Shown here: positions 44,216-53,854 of the stretch, one piece after another
Position numbering within the stretch: position 1 is the first letter of the stretch
Layout: each line of letters begins with the position of its first letter
Assembly: GCA_963819685.1 (NCBI GenBank)
Contig: CAWFXI010000004.1
Span: forward strand, 107,553-171,552
Origin: CAIUGU01 sp963819685
GTDB lineage: Bacteria > Pseudomonadota > Gammaproteobacteria > Steroidobacterales > Steroidobacteraceae
Direction of reading: 5' to 3'
Length of the DNA: 64,000 nucleotides
The notes under the pieces: generated by a model
Told to the model about the DNA's origin: nothing
Database searches by the model: none
What the model saw: only the letters and a program-made list of their open reading frames with translations
Translations under genes and position numbers: made by a program

Positions 44216-45982
44216 ATGAGCACGTCCAATGCGGCGCTGAAACTGGGTTCATCCACCAATGCGGCGCTGAATAACTGGGTCGAAGAAGTTGCGCGTTTGA
44301 CCCAGCCGGATCGCATCCACTGGTGCACCGGGTCCGAGACCGAAAATGCCTCCCTGATCAACCAGATGCTCGCCTCCGGCGACCTCATCAAACTGAATGA
44401 GAAGACCCATCCCAACTGCTATCTGCATCGCTCCAATCCGACCGACGTCGCGCGCGTTGAGCACCTGACGTTCGTCTGCACGCGCAACCGGGAAGATGCC
44501 GGGTCCAACAACCTGTGGATGGAACCCGCTGAAGCGCACGCGAAGATCGACGACCTGTTTCGTGGGGCCATGAAAGGCCGCACGATGTATGTCATTCCCT
44601 ATTGCATGGGTCCGGTGGCCTCACCGCACGCCCGCTGCGGTGTAGAGATCACCGACAGTCCGTACGTCGTCGCGAACATGCGCATCATGACGAACATGGG
44701 GGAGGCGGCGCTCAAGCGCATCGAACGCGAAGGCAGTTTCGTCAAGGGCCTTCACTCGGTGGGTGACCTCGACCCGAAGAAGCGCTTCATCATGCATTTC
44801 CCCGAAGAGCTCACCATCAAGAGCGTTGGCTCGGGTTACGGCGGCAATGCCCTCCTCGGCAAGAAATGTCATGCGCTGCGCATCGCAAGCTGGCAGGCGC
44901 GCACCGAAGGCTGGCTTGCCGAGCACATGCTCATCATGGGCGTGCAGAATCCGCAAGGACAGACCCATTTCATTGCGGCTGCTTTCCCCTCTGCATGCGG
45001 CAAGACCAACCTTGCAATGATGGTGCCGCCGGCATCGATGCCGGGCTGGAAGATATGGACAGTGGGCGACGACATCTGCTGGCTGCATGTGGGCAGCGAC
45101 GGGCGCCTGCGCGCCATCAATCCCGAGACCGGCTACTTCGGCGTTGTTCCTGGCACCAATGCGAAGACCAATGCCAACGCCAATGACATGATTCAGACCG
45201 ATACCATCTTCACCAACGTCGCCGTCACAGCGGATAACCAGCCCTGGTGGGAAGGACTCTCTGGAACGCCAGCTCTCGACTGGCAGGGCAAGCCTTACTC
45301 AGGCAATGGGCCCGCTGCCCATCCCAATGCACGATTTACGGTGTCAGCGAAGCTGAACCCGGCGTATTCAACGATGGCCGAGGATCCCCAGGGTGTCCCG
45401 ATATCGGCAATCCTGTTCGGCGGACGCCGGCGCGAAGTTCCGCCGCTGGTTTACCAGGCGCGCGATTGGGGGCATGGCGTGCTGGTCGGTGCCGGTATGG
45501 CGTCTGAGACTACCGCCGCGGCAGTGGGCGAAGTCGGCATCGTCCGTCGCGACTCGATGGCGATGAAGCCTTTCTGTGGGTACAACTTCGGCGACTACTG
45601 GGCGCACTGGTTCTCGTTCGAGAAGCGCACGCAGAATCTGCCCAAGATCTTTCACGTCAACTGGTTCCGCCAGGACAAGAATGGCAAATTCATGTGGCCG
45701 GGATTCGGCGACAACCTGCGCGTGCTGAAGTGGATCTTTGACCGCTGCGAAGGCAAGGTCGGTGCACAGGATACGGCCATCGGTTACCTGCCGAATGCGC
45801 AGGACCTTGACGTCTCCGGCCTGAACCTGGACGCGGCAACACTCACGCAGCTCCTGTCCATTGACACAGCCGCGTGGCGCCACGAAATGGCGGACATCGG
45901 CAAGTACCTCAACGACTTCGGCCAGCGTACGCCAGCCCGCTTGCGCGAGGAGCACGCTAACGTCGTCAAGCGGCTCGGCTGA
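44216..45982 (+). CDS. pckG: Phosphoenolpyruvate carboxykinase (GTP)
   Basis: PckG converts oxaloacetate and GTP to PEP, GDP and CO2, the entry to gluconeogenesis. The 588-residue protein has the GTP-family kinase-1 loop FPSACGKTNLAMM with its reactive Cys, kinase-2 WTVGDDICWLHV, VVPGTNAKTNANANDM and FCGYNFGDYWAHWFSFEK. The ATP-dependent type would be shorter and lacks the Cys. The N-terminus contains an internal duplication (SNAALKL and TNAALNN) from a 30-base tandem repeat. It is monocistronic with its own promoter and ends convergently with the cyclase gene. Confidence 0.97.
   Translation: MSTSNAALKLGSSTNAALNNWVEEVARLTQPDRIHWCTGSETENASLINQMLASGDLIKLNEKTHPNCYLHRSNPTDVARVEHLTFVCTRNREDAGSNNLWMEPAEAHAKIDDLFRGAMKGRTMYVIPYCMGPVASPHARCGVEITDSPYVVANMRIMTNMGEAALKRIEREGSFVKGLHSVGDLDPKKRFIMHFPEELTIKSVGSGYGGNALLGKKCHALRIASWQARTEGWLAEHMLIMGVQNPQGQTHFIAAAFPSACGKTNLAMMVPPASMPGWKIWTVGDDICWLHVGSDGRLRAINPETGYFGVVPGTNAKTNANANDMIQTDTIFTNVAVTADNQPWWEGLSGTPALDWQGKPYSGNGPAAHPNARFTVSAKLNPAYSTMAEDPQGVPISAILFGGRRREVPPLVYQARDWGHGVLVGAGMASETTAAAVGEVGIVRRDSMAMKPFCGYNFGDYWAHWFSFEKRTQNLPKIFHVNWFRQDKNGKFMWPGFGDNLRVLKWIFDRCEGKVGAQDTAIGYLPNAQDLDVSGLNLDAATLTQLLSIDTAAWRHEMADIGKYLNDFGQRTPARLREEHANVVKRLG
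44226..44271. repeat. 30-bp tandem duplication in the pckG 5' coding region
   Basis: CCAATGCGGCGCTGAA occurs at 44226-44241 and again at 44256-44271, with ACTGGGT after both copies. It duplicates about ten codons in frame. Confidence 0.75.
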
Positions 45983-46080
45983 ATCCCTCACCCTCACCAG
46001 CACTCCGTGCGACCTCTCCCTCAGGGAGAGGTGCCACTGACCCTCTCCTGATGGAGAGGGAAGCGGAGCGGGTGAGGATT
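45982..46080. repeat. Compound inverted-repeat element between convergent genes
   Basis: Outer arms are AATCC(C)TCACCC at 45982-45993 and GGGTGAGGATT at 46070-46080. Inside are two hairpins: ACCTCTCCCT with AGGGAGAGGT (46012-46032) and CCCTCTCC with GGAGAGGG (46041-46060, TGAT loop). The layout of paired hairpins within outer inverted repeats is like BIME/REP-type elements of Proteobacteria. It fills the gap between pckG and the cyclase gene and could end transcription from both sides. Confidence 0.7.
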
Positions 46081-46993
46081 ATTCTTCGCAGATGTACTTC
46101 AAAGTCAGTGCTGAACCGGATTCGGGCACCCGCCCGAAACCGATCAGCCCTTCGCCTTTCAGCAACATGTTGTCGCGGCGGACAAAGGCTTCCTCACCTT
46201 CCCGTGTCGTGACAAACGTACCGTTGGTACTCTGGTCCACCAGCGTGAACTTGTTGCGACTGTACTCAATGCGGGCGTGCAGGCGGGAGATCAGATTCCC
46301 CTTGATGACGATGTCATTCTCTTCAGCGCGCCCAATGGCAATATTGGCGTTGCTGTCGTCAACGACGATCTCTCTTCCCTGAAAGCGCAGCTTCAAACGC
46401 CTCAGCCGCTGCCTGTCCCTGCCGTTTGCGGCAACATTGAGCGCCAGCGCCGGCAGCATGCTCGTCGCATCCTCCTTCTGCCACAGCACCTCGAAGAGTT
46501 CGTCCTCACTCGTCTTGCCACGCAGGGTTGCGACGTCAATCTGGCGGACGGCTGAGCGCCATTCAGGCGGCAGACCCTCCACCATCGACGTAGTGATCAT
46601 GATCTGGCCGGCCTTGGCCTGGCTGGTCATGCGGTTGGCTGTGTGGACGGCGGCGCCGAAAATATCCCGATTCTCCAGCACCACCGGGCCGTAATGGCAG
46701 CCGATACGAATTGCAACGGGCTGACCTTCAACCTTGAGTTCCGAGTGGGCGACAATGTCGTGCTGCATCTGGCTGGCAGCGTTCACCGCATCGTTGGCCG
46801 ACGGGAACGTAGCCATGATCTCGTCACCGATGGTCTTGATGACAGAGCCGTGATTCTGCTCGGTGGCGCCGCGCATGATCTCCACACAGGTCAGGACCAT
46901 GTCCCGGGCGCGCAGGTCACCCATGATCTCGTAAATCCTTGTACTGCCGACGACGTCGGCAAACAGGATTGCGACTTCAATATCCTTCCCCAT
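46079..46993 (-). CDS. Class III adenylate/guanylate cyclase with FHA domain
   Basis: A 304-residue soluble protein. The N-terminal cyclase homology domain (1-180) starts EVAILFADVVGSTRIYEIMG with metal-binding Asp13, has VIKTIGDEIMATFPSAND with the second metal Asp, and IRIGCHYGPVVLENRDIFG. The C-terminal FHA domain (about 205-300) shows IAIGRAEENDIVIKGNLISR, LHARIEY and VDQSTNGTFV, the phosphothreonine-binding loops. The combination predicts a cyclic nucleotide output tuned by binding a phosphorylated partner. Nucleotide specificity cannot be settled by eye. It stands alone between the repeat element and dusA. Confidence 0.9.
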   Translation of the reverse strand: MGKDIEVAILFADVVGSTRIYEIMGDLRARDMVLTCVEIMRGATEQNHGSVIKTIGDEIMATFPSANDAVNAASQMQHDIVAHSELKVEGQPVAIRIGCHYGPVVLENRDIFGAAVHTANRMTSQAKAGQIMITTSMVEGLPPEWRSAVRQIDVATLRGKTSEDELFEVLWQKEDATSMLPALALNVAANGRDRQRLRRLKLRFQGREIVVDDSNANIAIGRAEENDIVIKGNLISRLHARIEYSRNKFTLVDQSTNGTFVTTREGEEAFVRRDNMLLKGEGLIGFGRVPESGSALTLKYICEE

Positions 46994-47101
46994 GCCTTAC
47001 TGCTCTGTACTCATGCGCTCAAGATTATATAAATAGTGCGGATTGGGCCAGCTTATGTCTAACAGCGCGTCTGCCGGAGACATTCGGACAAGCAAGCCTG
47101 G

Positions 47102-48109
47102 TCAGGCGGCCCGGACAATCCGCAGCGAGTCGAGCAGCAGCGCCGCTCCTGCCGATGCATTTGTCCCCTGTTCGCTCAAGTAACGTCGCCAGGACCGCGA
47201 CCGGGGCAGGCCCGCGTATAGCCCCAGCACATGACGCGTCATCGAACGCAACGGGTAACCCTCGGCAAGCCGCTCATCGACATAGCGGGCATATTGCTCG
47301 AGCACCTCCTCCCTGGTCGGCGGCACCCATGACGGATCGGTCACTGCACGATGCAGTTCTGCCAGTACATACGGATTCTCGCAAACTTCCCGGCCCAGCA
47401 TGACGCCGTCGAACTCGTCGAGCTGGCGCTGCACTTCCGGGACCGTGCGGATTCCACCATTCAGCACAAAGTTGCAGGCAGGAAAGTCTGCCTTCAGTCG
47501 GCGTACGACGTCGTACTGTAAAGGCGGTATTTCACGGTTCTCCTTCGGGCTCAAGCCCCCAAGAACGGCCTTGCGCGCATGGACAACAAAGACGGAACAG
47601 CCCGTTGCCGCAATCTGGCCGACGAAATCCGTAAGGAACGCATAGTCATCCCCGGTGTCATTCCGTGGCTCAATACCAATACGACACTTGACCGTAACGG
47701 GTATGGAAACTGCCTCCTGCATGGCCCTGACGGACTCCGCCACCTGCGCAGGCTCTGCCATCAGGCACGCACCGAAACGACCGCTTTGCACCCGGTCACT
47801 GGGACAGCCGCAATTGAGGTTGATCTGGTCATAGCCAAACTCGACGCCCAGCCGCGCCGCGTTCGCCAGTTCGTACGGGTCACTTCCCCCCAGCTGCAGG
47901 GCCACCGGATGTTCCTGCGCGCTGAAGGACAGCCACCGGGCTGGCTCCCCATGTTTCAGCGCCTGCGCTGTAATCATCTCCGTATAGAGAAGCGCGCTCG
48001 GGCTCAACAAGCGCAGAAAATAGCGGAAGTGCCGATCCGTATACGCCATCATTGGCGCTACAGAGATCGGAATGACCTTCTCAATCAAGTGCTTGTTCGG
48101 GGTTGGCAT
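47102..48109 (-). CDS. dusA: tRNA-dihydrouridine synthase A
   Basis: DusA reduces uridines 20/20a in the tRNA D-loop using FMN and NADPH. The 335-residue protein starts its barrel with ISVAPMMAYTDRHFRYFLRL, has the catalytic Cys in DQINLNCGCPSDRVQSGRFG, VTVKCRIGIEP, FVVHARKAVLGGLSPKENRE and FVLNGGIRT. The KAVLxGLSPKxN block separates DusA from DusB and DusC. It lies alone between the cyclase and the GGDEF/EAL gene. Confidence 0.96.
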   Translation of the reverse strand: MPTPNKHLIEKVIPISVAPMMAYTDRHFRYFLRLLSPSALLYTEMITAQALKHGEPARWLSFSAQEHPVALQLGGSDPYELANAARLGVEFGYDQINLNCGCPSDRVQSGRFGACLMAEPAQVAESVRAMQEAVSIPVTVKCRIGIEPRNDTGDDYAFLTDFVGQIAATGCSVFVVHARKAVLGGLSPKENREIPPLQYDVVRRLKADFPACNFVLNGGIRTVPEVQRQLDEFDGVMLGREVCENPYVLAELHRAVTDPSWVPPTREEVLEQYARYVDERLAEGYPLRSMTRHVLGLYAGLPRSRSWRRYLSEQGTNASAGAALLLDSLRIVRAA

Positions 48110-48217
48110 TCTGAGTCGGGGGCCATTGTGGTCGCCCCCATCGCGTTACGAAGGCCGCAACTATGCCTGATTTCGGGACGTTTGGTGCAGTCCAGCAGCC
48201 AAACCCGGCTACGAACT

Positions 48218-51200
48218 TCAGGCCAGCTTGGCCAGTTTCACGTCTGTTGACGAGCGGGTAATGCGATTCAGTGACTCGACCGATTCAGGTTTGGCCAGGT
48301 ACCAGCCCTGCGCGTAGTCGATGCCGATGTTGCCAAGGCATGCCAGAACTTCAGCCGTCTCCACCCGTTCTGCAATCGTCTTGAGGCCCATCGCCTTGCC
48401 GATCTGGCTGATCGCCTCGACCATGGCGCGGTCGACATGATCGGTGGTCACGTTCTGGATGAACTGCCCGTCGATCTTCAGGTAGTCCACTGGCAGATTT
48501 TTCAGATACAAGAATGAGGACAACCCGCTGCCAAAATCATCGAGCGAGAACTGGCAGCCGCGCTCACGCAACTCACGCATGAAGTGCACAACGTTGGCGA
48601 GATTGGCAATCGCGGCAGTCTCGGTGATCTCGAAGCACACTGCGCCCGGACTCAAGTCGTAGGACTGCAGCTCGCTGATCATGAATTCGAGAAAGCGATC
48701 GTCGTTCAGCGACGTTCCGGAGAGATTGATGGAAAGCGTGTAGCCACTTTCCGCAGGGCCGTCGCTGCGATAGTGCGCCAGCGCCCCAAGTGCGTGCCGC
48801 ACAACCCACCGATCGATGGCCGGCATCAGATTGTAGCGTTCGGCGGCAGGAATGAACTCTGCCGGACTGACCAGTGCGCCATTCTCACCGCGCATCCGCA
48901 GAAGCAGCTCGTAATGACTCCTTGGATCCGGATTCCTGCCAATCGCTACGATCGGCTGGTAGTAAAGCTCGAGCCGGTTGTCTTCGCATGCACGAGTCAG
49001 CCTCGACACCCACTGCATTTCACGATGTCGCTCCGGCGCCGCGCCATGTTCATACATATGGATGCGATTACGGCCTGAATCCTTGGCCGCGTAACAGGCA
49101 ACGTCGGAAGCACTCAGGATGCTGGCGATACTTTCACTGTCGCGGTTGATCTCCACGATGCCGACACTGACGCCGACATTGAGCGCACCGTCCTGCCAGA
49201 CAAAGCGGAAGTCGCGAATTGCCTGCCGCAGGCTTTCGGCAACCTTGGCGGCCCAGTCGACAGTGCAATCCTGCAGGAGGATGCCGAACTCATCGCCGCC
49301 AAGGCGTGCAATCGTATCGGTCACACGCACCCGGGTCTGCAACAGGCCCGTAATCTGCTTCAACAGCAGATCGCCCGCCTGGTGGCCGCAAGTGTCATTG
49401 ATGACCTTGAACTGATCCAGATCGAGATAGAGCATGACGTGCGAAACGTCACCGCCAGCCCGGGCCTGCAGCAGCGCTTCATGCAAACGACGCTCAAACT
49501 CGCGGCGATTGATCAGTCCTGTCAGGGCATCATGTGTTGCCTGATACGTCAGCGCCCGCTGCAATCGCCTTTCTTTACTGACGTCATGAAACACCATGAC
49601 CGCGCCAATCACTTTTCCTGACCGGTCGCGAATGGGTGCAGCCGAATCCTGGATGGCGATCTCCTGGCCCTTTCGATTGACGAGTACCGCCTGTTCCGCA
49701 GGCTTGATGACCTGCCCTTCCCGTATGCACTTGAGTACCGGGTGTTCCAGAGAATCTCGTGACGCTTCGTTCAGGAGCCCGAACACCTCGGTCAGTGGCC
49801 TGCCCTGGGCCTCTGCCAGTGGCCAGCCGGTCAACGCTTCCGCAATCGCATTCAGATAATCGACGCGCCCTTCGGCGTCCGTCGTAATCACCGCATCGCC
49901 GATGGACTGCAGTGTCGTCTGTGCCTTTTCCTTCTCTTCAAACACCTGTGTCTCGGCGCGCTTGCGCTCGGTGATGTCGGAAACTGTGCCCTCATAGCCG
50001 ACGATGTGGCCGTCCGGCCCGCGCACTGCGCGTGCATTCTCAACGACAGTCAGCGTCGATCCGTCAAGACGTTGCAGCTCGAACTCTGCGTTGCGAACCT
50101 CACCATCACGTTCAATCGCCTTCAGAATCGCAGCGCGGGCTTCCGGATCCGCATACATCGCGCTCGTCGGCATGGCGAGCAACTCTGCTGAGCCCTGGCA
50201 ACCCACCATTCTGACGAGTGCCGGGTTGACCGACACGAAGGAGCCCTCACAAGTGGAGCTGTAAACGCCTTCAATGACGTTATCGAACAGGCCTCGATAC
50301 TGCGACTCGCTGGCCCGCAGTGCGTCGTCAGCACGGCGTCGCTCGATGGCGATGCCTGCCAGCTGGGTCATTCTCGACATCAACTCGAAATCGCGACCTG
50401 AAGGACTGCGCGGTGAGCGGAAATACAGGGCCAGCGTCCCGACGATGTGGCCATCAGACGCGCGGATGGGCGTCGACCAGCAGGCTCTGAGCCCGGCAGC
50501 CAGGGCAACCTTGCGACGATTCTCCCACAACGCATCCCTGGCAATATCAGCCACGATGACCTGGCGCTCGAGATAGACCGCCGCTGCACATGACCCGTTG
50601 CGAATCGCGACGGGCACGGACTTCATGGCCTCGCCGTATTCCTGCGAAAGCTTTGGCCCGACACACAAGGTCAGTGTCGACCGATCCGGCTCGAGCAAGC
50701 GGATTGCACAGATGCAGTCCGTCGCTACGCGCTCTACAGCTTCGATCAGCGACTGCAGCGTAACGCTGAGATCGACGTTTGCAGCCATGCGTTCAAAAAC
50801 GCGCTTTTCTCCGCCCACGAGCAGCTCCGCCCGCTTGCGCTCGGTGATGTCAGTAATGCTGCCGCGAACGAGCTGCCGATTGGACGCCGGCAGGCGGACC
50901 AGCCGCACTTCACACGGAATTTCGTTGCCGAAGGCGTCACAGTGCACCCACTCAAAGACCGGGACTTCCCCGGTCAGGGCGCGCTCGATGTAGCTACGGG
51001 CAAGCTCTCCCGAAGGGGTTCCGTCCGGTTGGGTCGGCGGCGTCAGGTCTTCCGGCCCGAGAGACAGCAGCTTCGCGCGATCCATCTTGAAGAAGCGCAC
51101 GGCGTTGTCATTGACGTCGACAAATCGGCCCTTGTCGTAATCAAGCACCACGATGCATTCCGGGGCATGCTGGACCAGGGTCCGGTAGCGAGCTTCGCTT

Positions 51201-51769
51201 TCGCGCAGGGCCGCCTCCGAATTCTTTCGTTCAGTCGTGTCACGCAGGCAGACGATGAATACGGTCTGCCGGTTCACGCGTGCCTTGCTGACAGCCAGCT
51301 CTGCCGTGAATCGTGAACCGCTGGCGTGCAATGCCATGGTTTCCTGGGGCGCGAGGTCCGCTTGCGTGTCGTCCAGTTGCGCCGCGAGTTGCTCAAGGCC
51401 AACACCACCGGTCAGGAGGTCAGGCAGCAGGAATTCGATATTGCGCCCGACGAGATCGTGCTCGTTGTAACCGAAGACGCGTTCACCCGTGCCATTTACC
51501 GTTGCGATATGACCGGACTCACCGACCGTGATGATGGCGTCCTTGACGTGGTCGAGAATCGCCTGCAGCTGGCTGGCAGTGCTTTCTTTTATCTCGCGGG
51601 TCAGCGCTGTCGCCTCTTCCGACATGAGCTGCATCGAGCGCACGATTCCACGGCGCTCCTCATCCATGCTCACATAGGTGTTGGCCACCAGGCCGAGCAG
51701 GCGCTCGGAATCGAGCCGCCCGTCTGCGGCGGTCGCTTCCTCGATCTGCTTGCTGAGCTGGCGATGCAT
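48218..51769 (-). CDS. Multi-PAS/GAF diguanylate cyclase-phosphodiesterase
   Basis: A 1183-residue soluble signalling protein. From the N-terminus: a helical lead-in (1-65), PAS (about 68-180), PAS/PAC (195-315), GAF (335-485), PAS/PAC (490-620), PAS (635-755), GGDEF (765-935) and EAL (945-1180). The GGDEF site is canonical (RLGGDEFGILLQD), with an RVTD inhibitory site five residues before it, so c-di-GMP synthesis with product inhibition is expected. The EAL glutamate is in YELLLRMRG (ELL variant), and SLDDFGSG, DYLKIDGQF and TIAERVETAEV keep the other metal and catalytic residues, so hydrolysis is also possible. The start could be earlier: a GTG about 48 bases upstream would give SFKGFIAFMHRQL if the six-T run there is one base short. 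Confidence 0.93.
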   Translation of the reverse strand: MHRQLSKQIEEATAADGRLDSERLLGLVANTYVSMDEERRGIVRSMQLMSEEATALTREIKESTASQLQAILDHVKDAIITVGESGHIATVNGTGERVFGYNEHDLVGRNIEFLLPDLLTGGVGLEQLAAQLDDTQADLAPQETMALHASGSRFTAELAVSKARVNRQTVFIVCLRDTTERKNSEAALRESEARYRTLVQHAPECIVVLDYDKGRFVDVNDNAVRFFKMDRAKLLSLGPEDLTPPTQPDGTPSGELARSYIERALTGEVPVFEWVHCDAFGNEIPCEVRLVRLPASNRQLVRGSITDITERKRAELLVGGEKRVFERMAANVDLSVTLQSLIEAVERVATDCICAIRLLEPDRSTLTLCVGPKLSQEYGEAMKSVPVAIRNGSCAAAVYLERQVIVADIARDALWENRRKVALAAGLRACWSTPIRASDGHIVGTLALYFRSPRSPSGRDFELMSRMTQLAGIAIERRRADDALRASESQYRGLFDNVIEGVYSSTCEGSFVSVNPALVRMVGCQGSAELLAMPTSAMYADPEARAAILKAIERDGEVRNAEFELQRLDGSTLTVVENARAVRGPDGHIVGYEGTVSDITERKRAETQVFEEKEKAQTTLQSIGDAVITTDAEGRVDYLNAIAEALTGWPLAEAQGRPLTEVFGLLNEASRDSLEHPVLKCIREGQVIKPAEQAVLVNRKGQEIAIQDSAAPIRDRSGKVIGAVMVFHDVSKERRLQRALTYQATHDALTGLINRREFERRLHEALLQARAGGDVSHVMLYLDLDQFKVINDTCGHQAGDLLLKQITGLLQTRVRVTDTIARLGGDEFGILLQDCTVDWAAKVAESLRQAIRDFRFVWQDGALNVGVSVGIVEINRDSESIASILSASDVACYAAKDSGRNRIHMYEHGAAPERHREMQWVSRLTRACEDNRLELYYQPIVAIGRNPDPRSHYELLLRMRGENGALVSPAEFIPAAERYNLMPAIDRWVVRHALGALAHYRSDGPAESGYTLSINLSGTSLNDDRFLEFMISELQSYDLSPGAVCFEITETAAIANLANVVHFMRELRERGCQFSLDDFGSGLSSFLYLKNLPVDYLKIDGQFIQNVTTDHVDRAMVEAISQIGKAMGLKTIAERVETAEVLACLGNIGIDYAQGWYLAKPESVESLNRITRSSTDVKLAKLA

Positions 51770-51968
51770 GAACGCAATGAACCCCTTGAAGCTCCTTGAA
51801 AAAAGGAGTGCACGATGGCGAATACCATCGTAGGAGTTTCGCGAGCCAGGCCGGTGTGAACAGGCTCCCGATTTATGTGAAAGGGGTGGGCGATTTCCTC
51901 AATTACCCATCGAGGTTATGTCGAATCGGGGGTAGCGCCAAAGTGACGGCAGCCTGACGGCTACCGCC

Positions 51969-53798
51969 CTATTCGCTGGCCTCTCTGGAACGCCCGCTAC
52001 GCTTGCGCTCATGTTCCTTGAGCGCCCGCTTCCGCAGCCGAATCTGGCCCGGAGTAACCTCTACCAGCTCATCGTCCTGGATGAATTCCATCGCCTGTTC
52101 CAGCGTATAGCGGATGGGTGGCACCAGGATGATGTTCTCGTCATTGCCGGCCGCACGCATGTTGGTCAGCTTCTTGGCCTTGAGCGGATTCACGACGAGG
52201 TCATTGTCGCGGCTGTGAATGCCAAGGATCTGTCCCTCGTAGACCTCATCTGCGTGACCGAGCATCAGCTTGCCGCGCTCCTGCAGCGTGAACAGTGCGT
52301 AAGCCAGCGCCTTGCCCTGGCCGTTCGAGATCAGCACGCCGTTTTGCCGGAGGCCGATGTCTTTCTGCAGTACGGGACCGAAGTGATCGAAGACATGATG
52401 CAGCAACCCCGTGCCCGAGGTCATCGTGCGGAAATCCGTCTGGAAGCCGATCAGGCCACGTGCCGGCACCATGTAATCAAGCCGCACGCGGCCCTTGCCG
52501 TCGGCCTGCATTCCCGTGAGTTGGCCGCCGCGTTCACCCAGTGCCTGCATGACACTACCCTGTGACGACTCGTCGAGATCGATGGCAACCGTCTCGTACG
52601 GCTCGCACAACTCACCGTCGATGACCTTCGTGACCGCCTTCGGGCGTGACACGGCCAGTTCGTAACCTTCCCGTCGCATGTTCTCGAGCAGAATGCCGAG
52701 GTGCAGTTCACCCCGACCAAACACCTGGAATTTGTCGGGATCTTCCGTATCTTCCACGCGCAGCGCGACGTTATGCACGGCTTCGCGCATCAGGCGTTCG
52801 CGTATCTGGCGGCTGGTCACGTACTTGCCTTCGCGACCGCAGAAAGGCGACGTATTCACCTCGAACGTCATGCTGATCGTCGGCTCGTCCACGACGAGCG
52901 GCGGCAGCGCCTCTACGGCACCGGGATCGCAGATGGTGTCCGAGATTTCAGGCTTCTCGATGCCGGCAAACGCGACGATGTCGCCTGCCGAAACTTCCTC
53001 GACTTCGATTCGGTCCAGACCGAGGAAACCCAATACCTGGATGATCCGCTCATTGCGAACCTTGCCTTCGCGATCGATGACCGTGACCGAGCTGTTGCGT
53101 TTGAGGCGGCCCCGTTTGATACGGCCAATGCCGATCGCGCCCACGTAGCTGGAATAGTCGAGCTGACTGACCTGCAGTTGCAGCGGCCCGTCCTCGTTCA
53201 CATCAGGCGGAGGACAGTGCTGCAGGATGGCTTCGAACAGCGGGGTCATGTCGGTGCCCATCTGCTTCGGATCGAGGCCAGAAAATCCCCTCAGCGCCGA
53301 CGCGTAGACGATCGGGAAGTCGAGCTGTGCTTCCGTCGCGCCCAGGCGATCGAACAGGTCGAATGTCTGATCGACCACCCAGCTGGGTCGAGCTTCGTCA
53401 CGATCGACCTTGTTGATGACGACAATCGGCCGCAAGCCATGAGCGAACGCCTTCTGCGTGACGAACCGGGTCTGCGGCATCGGTCCGTCCACGGCATCGA
53501 CGAGCAGCAGCACGGAATCCACCATCGACAATACGCGTTCCACCTCACCCCCGAAGTCGGCATGGCCCGGGGTGTCGACGATATTGATGCGGTAGTCCCG
53601 CCAGCGAATCGCAGTGTTCTTGGCCAGGATGGTGATGCCGCGCTCACGTTCGAGCGGGTTCGAGTCCATGACGCGATCGGGGGCAGCCTTGCGAGCGTCG
53701 AGCGTGCCCGACTGCCTCAGCAGCTGATCAACAAGCGTGGTCTTGCCATGATCGACGTGCGCGATGATGGCGATATTGCGGAGGGTCGAAGTGGTCAC
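51969..53798 (-). CDS. typA: Ribosome-associated GTPase TypA/BipA
   Basis: TypA is an EF-G-like GTPase acting in 50S assembly and stress or low-temperature growth. The 609-residue protein starts at a GTG at 53798. G1 is IAHVDHGKTTLVDQLL, G2/switch I RERGITILAKNTA, G3 IVDTPGHADFGGEVERVL and G4 VINKVDRDEARP. EF-G-type domains III and V follow, and the BipA-specific C-terminal domain holds MVPARGLIGFQTDF and NQRVKL-like positions as VNPLKAKKLTNMRAAG. It is monocistronic. Confidence 0.97.
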   Translation of the reverse strand: MTTSTLRNIAIIAHVDHGKTTLVDQLLRQSGTLDARKAAPDRVMDSNPLERERGITILAKNTAIRWRDYRINIVDTPGHADFGGEVERVLSMVDSVLLLVDAVDGPMPQTRFVTQKAFAHGLRPIVVINKVDRDEARPSWVVDQTFDLFDRLGATEAQLDFPIVYASALRGFSGLDPKQMGTDMTPLFEAILQHCPPPDVNEDGPLQLQVSQLDYSSYVGAIGIGRIKRGRLKRNSSVTVIDREGKVRNERIIQVLGFLGLDRIEVEEVSAGDIVAFAGIEKPEISDTICDPGAVEALPPLVVDEPTISMTFEVNTSPFCGREGKYVTSRQIRERLMREAVHNVALRVEDTEDPDKFQVFGRGELHLGILLENMRREGYELAVSRPKAVTKVIDGELCEPYETVAIDLDESSQGSVMQALGERGGQLTGMQADGKGRVRLDYMVPARGLIGFQTDFRTMTSGTGLLHHVFDHFGPVLQKDIGLRQNGVLISNGQGKALAYALFTLQERGKLMLGHADEVYEGQILGIHSRDNDLVVNPLKAKKLTNMRAAGNDENIILVPPIRYTLEQAMEFIQDDELVEVTPGQIRLRKRALKEHERKRSGRSREASE

Positions 53799-53833
53799 TT
53801 AAGGCAGCCTGGGTAAGAAGGCCGCGGATTGTA

Positions 53834-53854
53834 GGGGGGTTGGGGCGGGAGGGG
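53834..53854 (+). other. G-quadruplex-type G tract upstream of typA
   Basis: Four runs of three or more G (53834-53839, 53842-53845, 53847-53849, 53851-53854) separated by one or two bases satisfy the G4 motif. It lies 36-56 bases before the typA start on the strand opposite typA. The remaining gap to 54000 has stem-loops at 53899-53945 (CTGGAAGG/CCTTCCAG) and 53954-53977 (GTTAGG/CCTAAC), but no gene. Confidence 0.5.

Noticed and set aside
48174..48208. Stem GTTTGG/CCAAAC just past the GGDEF/EAL stop as a terminator
   Set aside because: The stem is only six base pairs with a long loop and no T tract.
51770..51968. Possible c-di-GMP riboswitch in front of the GGDEF/EAL gene
   Set aside because: Two short stem-loops (51792-51808 and 51812-51831) are present, but the conserved GEMM core and tetraloop-receptor signatures are absent.
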